A stretch of DNA of 64,000 nucleotides from Firmicutes bacterium UBA2530 (GCA_002340985.1 DDNC01000023.1:601-64600); one strand, 5' to 3'; shown: positions 1-8,787, counted from the first letter of the stretch. Notes: a model not told the origin generated them from the sequence alone. Numbers and translations: made by a program.

Positions 1-578
1 AAAAGGTCAGTTTCAGTTTCTTCCTTGAATGTTGTTTCAATAACACCGGCTCTTGTTCCTCCTATGCCTTTTGCATATGCAAGTGTAATGTCCTTGCATC
101 TTCCTGTGTAATCCTGATGAATTGCAAATACATCCGGTACTCCTCTTCCTTCCAGGTATTGTCTTCTTACCAGGTGTCCCGGCCCTTTAGGCGCAACCAT
201 GAATACATCCACATTTTTAGGCGGAACTATTTGGTGAAAATGAATGTTGAAGCCGTGAGCAAACGCAAGAGCCTTGCCTTCGGTCATATTTGGAGCTATG
301 CTCTCATCATATATTTGTTTTTGAACCGTATCCGGTGCAAGCATCATTATTACATCTGATTTTTTAGTAGCTTCCGCAACAGTGAGCACAGTAAGTCCGT
401 GTGATTCTGCCTTTGCCCTTGACTTGCTTCCTTCCTGCAATCCCACAACAACATTTACTCCACTTTCCTTAAGGTTGAGGGAATGTGCGTGTCCTTGGCT
501 TCCATAACCAACTACTGCTACAGTCTTTCCTTCCAAATACTTTAAGTCTGCATCCTTGTCATAATACATTGTTCCCAT
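1..578 (-). CDS. ilvC: ketol-acid reductoisomerase, N-terminal part (runs off the left edge)
   Basis: IlvC performs the NADPH-dependent isomerisation and reduction of 2-acetolactate or 2-aceto-2-hydroxybutyrate in valine, leucine and isoleucine synthesis. About 192 residues are present. The opening [20 protein letters not shown] is typical of the family and is followed by the Rossmann nucleotide-binding stretch [19 protein letters not shown]. Further on come the family blocks [15 protein letters not shown] and [12 protein letters not shown]. An ATG at 578 has GGAGGAAG seven bases upstream; an in-frame ATG three codons later is less well placed. It lies 63 bases downstream of the ACT-domain gene and is probably co-transcribed with it under the T-box leader. 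The C-terminal knotted domain lies outside the window. Confidence 0.95.
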   Translation of the reverse strand, partial: MGTMYYDKDADLKYLEGKTVAVVGYGSQGHAHSLNLKESGVNVVVGLQEGSKSRAKAESHGLTVLTVAEATKKSDVIMMLAPDTVQKQIYDESIAPNMTEGKALAFAHGFNIHFHQIVPPKNVDVFMVAPKGPGHLVRRQYLEGRGVPDVFAIHQDYTGRCKDITLAYAKGIGGTRAGVIETTFKEETETDL

Positions 579-641
579 TTTTTCTTCCTCCGATATTGTT
601 TTTTGATTTATAAGTTATGTCCCTTGACAACACTTTTGATT

Positions 642-878
642 TTAATTAACCGCTTCTGATACGTCATATACATCAACCAGTTTCTGCATCTGAAGCATGG
701 CTCGTTCAAAGCTTTCCTGTTTCTTCTCTTCCAAAGTAATTCTAAATTCCGAGCTGCTGCTATCCAGTGATACCATGCTGAATTCCCTCACATCAAACTG
801 TTTCCTCCGCAGTGTTGTCAAAACCCTCACTGCCGAATCCATTCCCATGGATACCTTAAAGCTTATTGTTCTGCACAT
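642..878 (-). CDS. ilvN: small ACT-domain protein, acetolactate synthase regulatory subunit-like
   Basis: This 78-residue protein is essentially one ACT domain (beta-alpha-beta start RTISFKVSMGMDSAVRVL, later FDVREFSMV), the size of IlvM-type small subunits of acetolactate synthase. Such subunits bind the catalytic subunit and tune or feedback-regulate it. AGGAGGGT stands seven bases before the ATG. It is the first gene after an isoleucine-type T-box leader and precedes ilvC, which supports a branched-chain amino acid role. No catalytic-subunit gene (ilvB) is adjacent, so its partner must be encoded downstream or elsewhere. A free-standing ACT regulator of another enzyme is the alternative. 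Confidence 0.75.
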   Translation of the reverse strand: MCRTISFKVSMGMDSAVRVLTTLRRKQFDVREFSMVSLDSSSSEFRITLEEKKQESFERAMLQMQKLVDVYDVSEAVN

Positions 879-992
879 ATTACCCTCCTAATTGATATCA
901 TAGTCTTTTTATTAACTTGTTACCTATCGCACAAAACTTCTCGTATCTAAGTAGCGCAGCCTCCGTCGGTCTGAAAACCGGTTATATGGCAT

Positions 993-1038
993 AAAAAAAC
1001 CCCTCGTCTCTATATACATATAGATGTATATAGGGACG
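993..1038 (-). terminator. T-box regulated terminator
   Basis: Minus-strand hairpin with 15-base arms (1038-1024 and 1019-1005, one mismatch) and a four-base loop, followed by GAGGGG and seven T (999-993). It is the terminator that the T-box antiterminator competes with. Confidence 0.9.
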
Positions 1039-1277
1039 AAAGGTCTTTCGCGGTACCACCCTATTTTACGATAAAAAAATATCGCCTCTTTCAAGTCGAA
1101 AAAACTATGTGTTTTTTGAACTCTATCCTTATAACGCAGGCACACGTCCTTATCTACTTTTCTTCGACTCGGAAGCTCTGGAGTGATCATTATATCTTAT
1201 AACACCGATTCTCACCACACATCGGCTCTCTGAAGTTATATTGTGATATTTTTGTCTCCGTCAATGCTTTTTTATAT
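993..1277 (-). promoter_or_regulatory. T-box leader riboswitch (probable isoleucine specifier) of ilvN-ilvC
   Basis: Read on the minus strand, the segment contains the T-box core AGGGTGGTACCGCG (1062-1049), which pairs with the acceptor end of uncharged tRNA. It is followed at once by a terminator hairpin. Upstream is a Stem I-like region with the AGAGAGCC start and a GGTGAGAA block. In the specifier loop position ATC is followed by ACTC, which would select tRNA-Ile; this assignment is an inference by comparison with the second T-box at 25.0-24.76 kb, which also shows ATC-ACTC. The predicted transcript starts near 1277. Confidence 0.93.
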
Positions 1278-1284
1278 GTTTATG

Positions 1285-1313
1285 ATTATACTTATTCATT
1301 TAATCCTTGTCAA
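1285..1313 (-). promoter_or_regulatory. sigmaA promoter of the ilv T-box leader
   Basis: Perfect consensus on the minus strand: TTGACA (1313-1308), 17-base spacer, TATAAT (1290-1285). The start would be near 1277, just ahead of the T-box Stem I. Confidence 0.9.
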
Positions 1314-1435
1314 TACTTTTTTCAAAAAATTTTTAACTTTTTTGATTGTTAGATAATATTCCTTAATATTTGAACAAATTATCACCCTTAAGTCCATTCT
1401 AAGAATCTCCGGGTGATAATTTGATATCATAAAAT

Positions 1436-3061
1436 TTATCTTAGCATCCTCAGAGCATTTATTACCCTCGGGACAATCTGCTTTTTCCTTGATACGCATT
1501 TATCAACATAAATTCCCTGAAATGCTTCTTCTTCCTCAAAAATTCCTTTTATAATCCTCTCCTTGCTGGATGTATAGAATATATATGAGCCTTCATTGAC
1601 AATGTCCGTAACAGCCATAATTATCATAAAGTAGTTTCTGTCTGCAGTCATATCATCAATGAGTCTTATGAATTCATCCTTCCTGTCCATAATCTGCTTT
1701 ATATCCATTGTGAATACCTGAGATATACCCACATCCTTATATTCGAGATTAAATTTCTTGAAATCTTGAAATAATATTTCTTCACTGGTGTATCCTTCAA
1801 GAGACGTACCTGCCTTGAACATTTCCAATGCATAATTGTTCAGATTCAGTCCGACTATCTTAAGAAGCTCGTCAACTGCAGTTCTGTCCCTCTCTGTAGT
1901 TGTGGGCGACTTCAGAAGCAATGTATCGGAAATAATTCCGGAAAGCATGAGGCCCGCCACATCCCTCTTTATCTCAATGTTATTTTCTCTGTACATGTTA
2001 TAGATAATAGTATTAGAGCTTCCGACAGGTACATTTCTGAATATTATAGGTATTGACGTCCTTATATCACCTATTTTATGATGGTCTATTACCTCTAAAA
2101 TTTCTGCTTCATCAAGACCTTCGGCACTTTGATTCATTTCATTGTGATCCACAAGGATTACTCTTTTCCTCTGTGGATTAATCAAATGATTTCTGCTGAG
2201 AAGCCCCTGGTATTTTTTATCCTTTGAAATTATTGGGAACTTTGAATGCTTTGATTGCTCAATATCCTCCTTGCAGTCATTAAGATAATCGTCTTCATTG
2301 AATGTCACAATGTCTCTGCTCTTCATTATGTCCTTAACATATTTTGACAGAGAAATATTTTTGGCTGTATAGTATGTCTGGTATGGCGTTTTTATGATAT
2401 TTACTCTGCACTGTTCAGCCAAATCAATCAAATTATGAGGCACTTCAAGATCTCCGGTTATTATAATCAACCTGGCTCCTGTTTCTATAGCATGCCTGAT
2501 GACATCATACCTGTCTCCCACTATAACTATGGATTTCTTGTTGATTATAGCTGATTTTCTCAGAGTATCTTCTTCAAATGACGCAACTATAATATCTCCG
2601 TCAATTATATCATCAAATTTAAGAATACTTTTTCCTATGAGTGTTTCTATTATATTGTCGTATGATGTCCTCAAATGCCGCTGGTCAGTATTAATCAGAC
2701 TCATAGCAATATCCTTCATGGTGATAATACCTGCAAGGCGTCCTTCTTCATCAACAATGGGAAGGGTTCTCAGTTTATTTTCATTCATGTTGAAATATGC
2801 AAAATGCACTGATAAGTCCTTGTTAAAGGGCTTTACTCTGTCATAATCCAAATCCTTGATTTGTATTTTAACATTGTCCAAAACCTTTGGAACCTCAATA
2901 TTGAAGTACTTTAAAACAAAATCCGTTTCCTTGTTTATATTTCCCAATATATATGGCTCGGAAGCTTCACCAAGCTTATTCTTCAGCAATGCCAGCGCTA
3001 TTGCCGCACACACGCTATCCGTATCGGGCTTCTTGTGCCCGAATATTAAATTTTGCCCCAT
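1436..3061 (-). CDS. ppaC: manganese-dependent inorganic pyrophosphatase with CBS and DRTGG domains
   Basis: Family II pyrophosphatase that hydrolyses PPi to phosphate and drives biosynthetic reactions in the cytoplasm. The DHH-family metal sites are visible: GHKKPDTDSV near residue 8, LVDHNE and IDHHKIGD in the second half, followed by the DHHA2-type C-terminal domain. A CBS motif (IVDEEGRLAGIITMKDIA, about residues 100-120) precedes a DRTGG-type segment and a second CBS unit. In this subfamily adenine nucleotides bind the insert and control activity. The 541-residue length is usual for the CBS-DRTGG form. The start at MGQNLIFGHKK is preferred because the family begins this way and AAAGGGA precedes it; an upstream in-frame start at 3130 would overlap the dnaC-like gene. 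Confidence 0.93.
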   Translation of the reverse strand: MGQNLIFGHKKPDTDSVCAAIALALLKNKLGEASEPYILGNINKETDFVLKYFNIEVPKVLDNVKIQIKDLDYDRVKPFNKDLSVHFAYFNMNENKLRTLPIVDEEGRLAGIITMKDIAMSLINTDQRHLRTSYDNIIETLIGKSILKFDDIIDGDIIVASFEEDTLRKSAIINKKSIVIVGDRYDVIRHAIETGARLIIITGDLEVPHNLIDLAEQCRVNIIKTPYQTYYTAKNISLSKYVKDIMKSRDIVTFNEDDYLNDCKEDIEQSKHSKFPIISKDKKYQGLLSRNHLINPQRKRVILVDHNEMNQSAEGLDEAEILEVIDHHKIGDIRTSIPIIFRNVPVGSSNTIIYNMYRENNIEIKRDVAGLMLSGIISDTLLLKSPTTTERDRTAVDELLKIVGLNLNNYALEMFKAGTSLEGYTSEEILFQDFKKFNLEYKDVGISQVFTMDIKQIMDRKDEFIRLIDDMTADRNYFMIIMAVTDIVNEGSYIFYTSSKERIIKGIFEEEEAFQGIYVDKCVSRKKQIVPRVINALRMLR

Positions 3062-3098
3062 GTTTTTCCCTTTCATAGTTTCATATTTTGTCATTTCA

Positions 3099-4094
3099 TC
3101 ATTTAACTTCCCATCTGAGATCCTTACCATAAAATTTCAGCAGGAGGAAATTGTTTAGAACTCTGGACATAATTCTGTCTGAATATGTCTGCACCAACCT
3201 CTCAATAGACATATTTGTTGATATTATAGTATTTTTCCCTGTTATAAGCCTGCCATTTATAATATTGAACAACTCAGAGTTTGTAAAAGAATTGGTGAGC
3301 TCCGTACCCAAGTCATCTATAATAAGCAAATCACAATCAAAAATCATACTGTAATTAATTTTGTTTTCTTCCGTTTCATTCTGTGCATTGAATTTATGAT
3401 TTTCAATAATTTCAAAGAGTGAAAAAGCAGTCTGGTACAAGACAGATATTTCTCTGTCAATAAGTGCCTTAGCTATGCAATTGCACAGAAATGTCTTGCC
3501 TAACCCCGTGCCTCCGTAAAAAAGCATGCTTATGTTTGAATCATGAAAGTTATAGCAGAATTCTTCACTCACATCTAAAATTTTATACATGTTCTGCCGA
3601 GGTGTAAGTTTTTCATTTTCATAGGAATCATTGCTGAAAATATTGATGTCAAATGTGCCGAAATTTTCTTTCTTAAGCATATGAACCATATTTGACATAG
3701 TATACAGATTATTAATAAGCTGGCTGTTAAAGCAACCGCATCTGCTTCCGTCAGAAATATACCCGGTATCACTGCATTTCTTACACTGATAAACAGGTTC
3801 CGTATAATGCTCAGGAATGCCGTTATTCAAGTATATTTCTTTCCTAAGTTTTTTTAAATTTTCCACTTCTTTTTTTAGCCCTGCTGCTTGCTCATCCAAA
3901 TTATCCGGACTTGTCAAAAAAAGCTTGGAGAGTTTGATGCTAAGCAACTTAATTTGTCTTTCCGTTTCCTCCAGTTCAGGAAATCCTGCATACAGCTTTT
4001 CTTTTCTTACATCGGCGTCATGCGCTGCTCTCAACCTTTTTCTATTATAATCGGTCATTATATTTTCAATTATCTGCTTATTTATTTTCGTCAT
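3099..4094 (-). CDS. dnaC: DnaC-like AAA+ ATPase (replication helicase loader type)
   Basis: A 331-residue ATPase of the DnaC/DnaI/IstB group, which loads the replicative helicase onto DNA. A zinc-binding-like cluster (CKKCSDTG followed by CGCF, about residues 113-130) precedes the AAA+ core. Walker A is YGGTGLGKTF, Walker B LLIIDDLGTE, with a sensor-1 STNMS. It directly follows and overlaps the end of the DnaD-domain gene, as in many Clostridia, and that pairing supports a primosomal role. The chosen ATG lies inside the last codons of dnaD with AAGGAAGGAG just in front; an ATG 36 bases further in is possible. The IstB transposition helpers are related, but no transposase is nearby. Confidence 0.88.
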   Translation of the reverse strand: MTKINKQIIENIMTDYNRKRLRAAHDADVRKEKLYAGFPELEETERQIKLLSIKLSKLFLTSPDNLDEQAAGLKKEVENLKKLRKEIYLNNGIPEHYTEPVYQCKKCSDTGYISDGSRCGCFNSQLINNLYTMSNMVHMLKKENFGTFDINIFSNDSYENEKLTPRQNMYKILDVSEEFCYNFHDSNISMLFYGGTGLGKTFLCNCIAKALIDREISVLYQTAFSLFEIIENHKFNAQNETEENKINYSMIFDCDLLIIDDLGTELTNSFTNSELFNIINGRLITGKNTIISTNMSIERLVQTYSDRIMSRVLNNFLLLKFYGKDLRWEVK

Positions 4095-5163
4095 CTCCTT
4101 CCTTAGGCATACCAATACCTAATTTATTAAGCTTTTTTTCAAGCTTTTGCCTCGCTATTTTCTCTAATTCTTCTTCGGTGTAATTTTTCATTTTTTGATC
4201 GAAATTATGAAATTTATTGTTTGGCTGCTTAGTATCCTTATTTAGAACAGCTTGCTTCTTTACTTCCGGTTTCACATCATTTTTAAGATCATCCACAGTC
4301 TTAAACCCTTTTTCATTCCAGCTTTTCATTATGCTATCGAAATAAGTAAAGCTTGGATTCAACGTATTCACAGACTTATCAAGACACTTCATTATCATTT
4401 CCATGGAGAATTCCCATTCATCAATCCACTTGTCAATTATCCTCATTGACGGCTCATCCAGTGGCCTGAAGATCCCCAGATACCTGCTGATTTTAGAATA
4501 AATCGAAAATCTGTCATTTCTTTTTTCAAGATATTCCACCATCGTGTCTATATCCTTTACACCCGCGTCAAACCAATCCTTCAGAACTCTTTCTATGCTG
4601 CTGAACTTCTTTATTTTCCTGTTGTTTATGCTGTAGCTGAAGGCCTGTGTCATCATATCGGTTGTCATTCCATAATCACTTTTCCACTTGTTAATTTTCT
4701 GCTTTTCATTTACCGTAAGAGGTCTTCCGAACATTTCCTCTATGTCCTGCATCATAGTAATATTATCCGAGTGCTTCATGGTATCGATAAGTATATCAAC
4801 CTCTGAGGCTTTAGGTTCATTGCTGTCATTTTTTTCAATGTAAAAATTATCTATGAGCATCTGCTTAAGATTTAAAAATTCTATTTTACAATCATAGCCG
4901 TCTTCTGTAGCATGCCTTTTGATAATACCGAGATTTTCCCAGTATTTCCATGCATCCTGCACTTCATCCATAGCAATGTCAAGCTGCCTCGTAATGGTGC
5001 TGTTGCTGAAATTATTCTGGCCTTCTTTTGCCCATTTGTATCCCATTAAATAGACCTTAACATAGTTTCCATCCGCAATGGGCATGTACATATCAATAAA
5101 TATATTTTCAACGGGAGTATCCCCTAAATCTATTTTTTTCATTTCTTGAAGAATAAAATACAT
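4078..5163 (-). CDS. dnaD: DnaD-domain replication initiation protein
   Basis: A 361-residue protein of the DnaD/DnaB primosome family of Firmicutes. The N-terminal third looks like a winged helix (DMYMPIADGNYVKVYLMGYK). Two DnaD/DnaB_2-type repeats follow, each ending in a helix with a W-x-x-x-G signature: VLKDWFDAGVKDIDTMVEY near residue 220 and IMKSWNEKGFKTVDDLKND near 290. The C-terminus is charged and lysine-rich. The start at 5163 is chosen because AAAGGAG lies eight bases upstream and the protein then begins MYFILQEMKKIDLGDTPVE; a start at 5268 would add 35 unusual residues. It is followed by the DnaC-like loader with overlapping ends. Confidence 0.9.
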   Translation of the reverse strand: MYFILQEMKKIDLGDTPVENIFIDMYMPIADGNYVKVYLMGYKWAKEGQNNFSNSTITRQLDIAMDEVQDAWKYWENLGIIKRHATEDGYDCKIEFLNLKQMLIDNFYIEKNDSNEPKASEVDILIDTMKHSDNITMMQDIEEMFGRPLTVNEKQKINKWKSDYGMTTDMMTQAFSYSINNRKIKKFSSIERVLKDWFDAGVKDIDTMVEYLEKRNDRFSIYSKISRYLGIFRPLDEPSMRIIDKWIDEWEFSMEMIMKCLDKSVNTLNPSFTYFDSIMKSWNEKGFKTVDDLKNDVKPEVKKQAVLNKDTKQPNNKFHNFDQKMKNYTEEELEKIARQKLEKKLNKLGIGMPKEGDDENK

Positions 5164-5237
5164 AATCTGCTCCTTTTTGGCAAAAATACACTGTAATAAC
5201 AGCTTGAAATGCGGTTTCAAAAATTGTAATATATTTG

Positions 5238-5251
5238 TAACAATATTGTTA
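5238..5251. repeat. 14-bp perfect palindrome upstream of dnaD
   Basis: TAACAATATTGTTA lies between the dnaD start and the divergent M23 promoter. It could be an operator for either side; no regulator is identified. Confidence 0.4.
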
Positions 5252-5284
5252 TGTTTTTGTGAAAACATTTTTCTTTATAAGAGG

Positions 5285-5314
5285 TTGACAATTAATTGTC
5301 TCTTCGAGTATAAT
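5285..5314 (+). promoter_or_regulatory. sigmaA promoter of the M23 endopeptidase gene
   Basis: TTGACA (5285-5290), 18-base spacer, TATAAT (5309-5314). It leaves a 5' leader of about 124 bases. Confidence 0.8.
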
Positions 5315-5323
5315 ATTCCAAGA

Positions 5324-5360
5324 TAATTAATTGAAGGAACAGTGTCCTACGAATTAATTA
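5324..5360 (+). other. hairpin in the leader of the M23 gene
   Basis: Immediately after the predicted start site, TAATTAATT (5324-5332) can pair with AATTAATTA (5352-5360), with an inner AGGA/TCCT pair. It sits at the RNA 5' end, where such stems often protect mRNA. It matches no riboswitch I recognise. Confidence 0.4.
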
Positions 5361-5444
5361 TATCATTTTTTGTATAAAAAGAGAATTAGTATTTTCTTCA
5401 TGAATGATATAATTTTATAACGAAAAATAATCAGGAAGTAAACC

Positions 5445-6932
5445 ATGAGAAAATTAAATTTAACTTTTAAAAAATTAAATGTCACTGAATCTATTAAAAT
5501 ATTCAAGCAGTTCCCCGAAAAAAAACTAAGACAAGTCATTAATATCAAATTTCCACTTACAAAACAGGTCAAAGGTGCAATCGCACTGACGTGTGCAACT
5601 GTAATGGTTTTAAGTGCAAGCTACACTTCTACCTATTTAAGAACCCATGAAAACAACGTCTTTTCCACCGACAGCTTTACAATTACGGAAAACGGAAAAG
5701 AATTGTGCAAGGTCAGAGATGCAGAGCTTTTAGACAGCACCCTTTCCAAGCTGGAAAAGAACTTAGAGAGTGCATATCAACACGAAATAGCAATTGAAAG
5801 CAAGTATGATATTGTCCCCTCTAAGGCAAAGGACAACGAAATTGTATCCGAAACACAGCTTTACGAAATACTTGAGACCAACGTTAACTATTGCATGCTG
5901 GCATATGCAATCAATATCGAAAACGAACAAGTAGGTATTGTTAATTCAGAATACGAAGCAAAAAGTGTAATAGAGGAAGTTAAGGATTATTTTACAAAGA
6001 ATTACGATGAAAAATCAATAATTGAGGTAGCTACTGCAGAAAACGTTGAAATTAAGCAGGTTAAGGCGGTAAATACCGATATAAAATCAGTTGAAGAGCT
6101 GGCTAACTACATAATCAAAGGAACAGATGAAGAACAGAAATACATAGTTGAAGCAGGAGATTCATACTGGACAATCGCAGGACGTCACAATATGACCCTG
6201 GATGACCTTATCTCTGCAAACCCGGGCTCCGATTCAGAGCACATACAGATAGGTGACGAACTGAACCTGATAGTACCAAAACCATTTTTAAATGTACAGG
6301 TAAAGAGAAAAATAACACAGGAAGAAAAAACACCATTTGAAACAGAATACACATATGTATCATATATGTTCAACGACGAGCAGGTTGTTGACAGAAAAGG
6401 AAAGTACGGTGTTTCTCAAATAGAAGCATTGGTTACGGAGCAAAACGGAATTCAGATAGCAAAGGAAGTTTTATCCGAAGAAGTTATATCAAAGCCGGTA
6501 AATGAAGTCGTTACAACCGGTACTCAAGATCCTCCTGCTAAAAAGGGAACAGGGTTCTTTATCAACCCGTTGCCGGGCTCTATGATATCATCGAGATTCG
6601 GCTCCAGAAGCGGTGGATTCCACTTAGGCCAAGACATGGCTAAATCAGCAGGTTCATCAATCAAGGCCGCTGACGGTGGCACAGTAACATATGCAGGCTG
6701 GTCCGGAAGCTATGGCTACATGATAGATATAGATCATGGCGGCGGATTTACGACAAGATATGCACATTGCAGCGAGCTTTATGTTTCCGTAGGCGAAAAG
6801 GTATATCAGGGAAAAATAATAGCAGCAGTTGGCTCCACCGGAGTTTCATCAGGTCCTCACCTTCACTTCGAAGTAAGAAAATACGGAAATGTTGTAAACC
6901 CCGCATCATACATTGGAATACAGTACAGATAA
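5445..6932 (+). CDS. membrane-anchored LysM-G5-M23 peptidoglycan endopeptidase
   Basis: This 495-residue exported protein probably cleaves peptidoglycan cross-links at the cell surface. A cytoplasmic start of about 45 basic residues is followed by one membrane segment (GAIALTCATVMVLSASYTST, about 46-66). A LysM (YIVEAGDSYWTIAGRHNMTL, from about 232) binds glycan. A G5-like region covers about 280-355. The LytM/M23 domain fills the last 120 residues, with zinc-site motifs HLGQD and HLHFEV plus an upstream YAHC. AGGAAG precedes the ATG. It has its own consensus promoter and terminator, so it is monocistronic. The architecture resembles clostridial LysM-M23 proteins involved in growth or sporulation. 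Confidence 0.9.
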   Translation: MRKLNLTFKKLNVTESIKIFKQFPEKKLRQVINIKFPLTKQVKGAIALTCATVMVLSASYTSTYLRTHENNVFSTDSFTITENGKELCKVRDAELLDSTLSKLEKNLESAYQHEIAIESKYDIVPSKAKDNEIVSETQLYEILETNVNYCMLAYAINIENEQVGIVNSEYEAKSVIEEVKDYFTKNYDEKSIIEVATAENVEIKQVKAVNTDIKSVEELANYIIKGTDEEQKYIVEAGDSYWTIAGRHNMTLDDLISANPGSDSEHIQIGDELNLIVPKPFLNVQVKRKITQEEKTPFETEYTYVSYMFNDEQVVDRKGKYGVSQIEALVTEQNGIQIAKEVLSEEVISKPVNEVVTTGTQDPPAKKGTGFFINPLPGSMISSRFGSRSGGFHLGQDMAKSAGSSIKAADGGTVTYAGWSGSYGYMIDIDHGGGFTTRYAHCSELYVSVGEKVYQGKIIAAVGSTGVSSGPHLHFEVRKYGNVVNPASYIGIQYR

Positions 6933-6953
6933 ATACATAAGATTGAAATTTAC

Positions 6954-6980
6954 AGCCGTTGAAATCAACGGCTTTTTTTC
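6954..6980 (+). terminator. rho-independent terminator after the M23 gene
   Basis: AGCCGTTG and CAACGGCT form a perfect 8-bp stem with loop AAAT, followed by seven T. Confidence 0.93.
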
Positions 6981-7036
6981 TTTGTAAATTTAAGTAAATC
7001 CAGTAAAAACAGACATAAAATTGATTTTTTTTTTCC

Positions 7037-7065
7037 TTGCATTTTTTATAGTATAGTAATATTAT
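7037..7065 (+). promoter_or_regulatory. putative sigmaA promoter of the HD-domain gene
   Basis: TTGCAT (7037-7042), 17-base spacer, TATTAT (7060-7065), about 50 bases before the start codon. Confidence 0.55.
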
Positions 7066-7118
7066 AAAGAAGTATTATTAAGTTATAGATATTACAAATA
7101 ACATTAAAGGATGGACGA

Positions 7119-7610
7119 ATGATATATTTTGATTATAGATTTATGGAAGTTGCACAACCCATCATTGAACATGAGCAATATCAACAGATGAAAAATATAA
7201 AGCATCATGATGAAAGTGTTTACGATCATTCTATAAAGGTCGCATTTTACGCATACCAAAGGGCGTATAAGCACAATTTAGATTGGAAATCTACAATCAG
7301 GGGAGCTTTATTGCATGATTTTTTCCTTTATAAATTCAAAAAATGTCTCAGCTTAAGAATTATTACTGATTCAATAAAGCATGCCATTGTTCATCCGCTT
7401 ATTGCATATGACAATGCGTGCAAGTATTTTGAGCTGAATGAAACGGAAGAAAATATAATAAAATCCCACATGTTTCCCTTCGGGCTTCCTAAGTCAAAAG
7501 AAGCATGGATTGTAAGCTACGTCGATAAATACATTGCAGCAATTGAGTACGCATCAAATTTTAAAAAAATGGCTGAAAGAAAAAAACCTGCATACAGTAC
7601 AGAGCAATAA
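7119..7610 (+). CDS. HD-domain phosphohydrolase family protein
   Basis: A 163-residue cytoplasmic protein with the HD metal-dependent phosphohydrolase signature: first histidine in DESVYDHSIKVA (near residue 32), the HD pair in GALLHDFFLYKF (near 68), later HAIVHP and a distal aspartate in SYVDKYIA. Family members hydrolyse nucleotides or other phosphoesters; the substrate cannot be read from the sequence. AAAGGATGG stands before the ATG; the ATG eight bases upstream is closed at once by a stop. It is flanked by its own promoter and a short terminator, so it is probably a single-gene unit. Confidence 0.8.
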   Translation: MIYFDYRFMEVAQPIIEHEQYQQMKNIKHHDESVYDHSIKVAFYAYQRAYKHNLDWKSTIRGALLHDFFLYKFKKCLSLRIITDSIKHAIVHPLIAYDNACKYFELNETEENIIKSHMFPFGLPKSKEAWIVSYVDKYIAAIEYASNFKKMAERKKPAYSTEQ

Positions 7611-7611
7611 G

Positions 7612-7632
7612 GATGCGAAAGCATCTTTTTTT
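7612..7632 (+). terminator. short terminator after the HD gene
   Basis: GATGC-GAAA-GCATC with a stable GNRA-type tetraloop, followed by seven T. Confidence 0.75.
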
Positions 7633-7681
7633 GTATGCTCAATGTAATTTATTTTTTTATTATTGTTTATTTGCCTCATAT

Positions 7682-7709
7682 TTGGGTAATATTTAAAGTA
7701 TATTATAAT
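7682..7709 (+). promoter_or_regulatory. putative hpf promoter
   Basis: TTGGGT (7682-7687), 16-base spacer, TATAAT (7704-7709); the start would be about 20 bases before the hpf start codon. No stress-sigma signature is evident. Confidence 0.5.
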
Positions 7710-7737
7710 AATAAATAACTTGAAAGGGGCTGACTGC

Positions 7738-8268
7738 ATGAAGATATCTATTTATGCTAAAAACATCCAACTAACCGACGCACTGAAAGAGGCGACAACA
7801 AAAAAAATTATGAGGCTCGACAAGTTTTTTCAGCAAGACATAGAAGCTAAGATAGTACTGAGCATCGAAAAAAAATTACATAAAGTAGAGGTGACAATTC
7901 CTTTCAACGGCAGAATAGTACGTGTCGAAGAAATGTCTGATGACATGTACAACGCTATAGATGATGCAATTGAATCATTAGAGCAACAAATAAGAAAATA
8001 CAAAACAAAACTTCAAAATAAAAAACATTCAAGCGAATCAATTAAATTCGAAAATATAGAACCTCTTGACATAGAGGATGAACAGGAGTTTAAGGTAGTA
8101 AAGACGAAGAGGTTTGCTATAAAACCCATGAATATTGAAGAAGCTATACTGCAGATGGATTTGTTGAAGCATAATTTCTTTGTTTTCCTCAATGCCGACA
8201 CAGAAGAAGTAAATGTGGTGTATAAAAGAAAAGATGAAAATTACGGATTAATAGAACCGGAATTGTAA
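7738..8268 (+). CDS. hpf: ribosome hibernation promoting factor, long form
   Basis: HPF binds the decoding region of the 30S subunit and, in the long form, drives 70S dimerisation into inactive 100S particles in stationary phase. The N-terminal domain (MKISIYAKNIQLTDALKEAT to about residue 100) has the HPF/YfiA fold pattern. After a charged linker the C-terminal dimerisation domain follows (VKTKRFAIKPMNIEEAILQM to the end), including the conserved stretch HNFFVFLNADT. The 176-residue length is typical. The ATG at 7738 has GAAAGGGG ten bases before it; an upstream TTG would only add unconserved residues. Confidence 0.95.
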   Translation: MKISIYAKNIQLTDALKEATTKKIMRLDKFFQQDIEAKIVLSIEKKLHKVEVTIPFNGRIVRVEEMSDDMYNAIDDAIESLEQQIRKYKTKLQNKKHSSESIKFENIEPLDIEDEQEFKVVKTKRFAIKPMNIEEAILQMDLLKHNFFVFLNADTEEVNVVYKRKDENYGLIEPEL

Positions 8269-8291
8269 TCTTTATTAAATATAAGCTAATG

Positions 8292-8324
8292 ACTAAGGGG
8301 ACCTGCTCAGCAGATCCCCTTAGT
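8292..8324 (+). terminator. strong hairpin after hpf, probable terminator
   Basis: Perfect 10-bp arms ACTAAGGGGA and TCCCCTTAGT enclose an inner CTGC-TCA-GCAG stem. The T-run after it is weak (ACTTTC), so it may act as a 3' stabiliser as much as a terminator. Confidence 0.65.
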
Positions 8325-8453
8325 ACTTTCCGTCCAGATATTCCCCCCAGAATATTCCCAATACATTGATGTGCATTATTCTTTTGTTTGCCGTTCAACT
8401 ATGCACTTTCTTTCTGGAACAATTACATTATATAATAAATAAAATTGTATTAA

Positions 8454-8460
8454 TGTCGAA
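8454..8460 (+). promoter_or_regulatory. Spo0A box
   Basis: TGTCGAA matches the core Spo0A recognition heptamer exactly. A second exact copy lies on the minus strand at 8788-8794, and a one-mismatch copy (TGTCGAT) at 8881-8887. Confidence 0.5.
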
Positions 8461-8522
8461 TAATGTAACAAGAAAAATTTTTATTTTGGTTTATATTTAT
8501 ACCCAGTATGCATTTAGTCTTA

Positions 8523-8542
8523 TTATCCACAAATGTGGATAA
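8523..8542. promoter_or_regulatory. inverted pair of consensus DnaA boxes (first)
   Basis: TTATCCACA and TGTGGATAA, both perfect DnaA boxes, are separated by two bases and form a 20-bp palindrome. Confidence 0.75.
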
Positions 8543-8665
8543 GCTGTTAAAAACAGCTCTTAAATAAATATTGAAATTCCAACATTTTATTTTTTATAAC
8601 TTTTGAAAAAACCACTTGACAATAACTATCCTTAGATTCTTCACTATAAAAAGTTGTTAACAATT

Positions 8666-8685
8666 CTATCCACAGCTGTGGATAA
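8666..8685. promoter_or_regulatory. inverted pair of DnaA boxes (second)
   Basis: CTATCCACA (one mismatch) and TGTGGATAA (perfect) lie head to head; the inner 18 bp (8667-8684) are a perfect palindrome. It lies about 140 bp from the first pair. Confidence 0.7.
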
Positions 8686-8787
8686 CTTAATAATACACAG
8701 AACAAAAATTCTGTTTTATTTTATTTATTAATAAATTTTAAAATGCTGTAATCATAACTTAAAAAAGTGCACAAAATTAAACAAACT

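Noticed and set aside
924..1190. An 88-codon frame on the minus strand
   Set aside because: It lies within the T-box leader and terminator; its composition follows RNA structure, not protein coding.
8616..8650. A sigmaA promoter TTGACA ... TATAAA in the DnaA-box gap
   Set aside because: The spacer is 23 bases, too long for a normal promoter.
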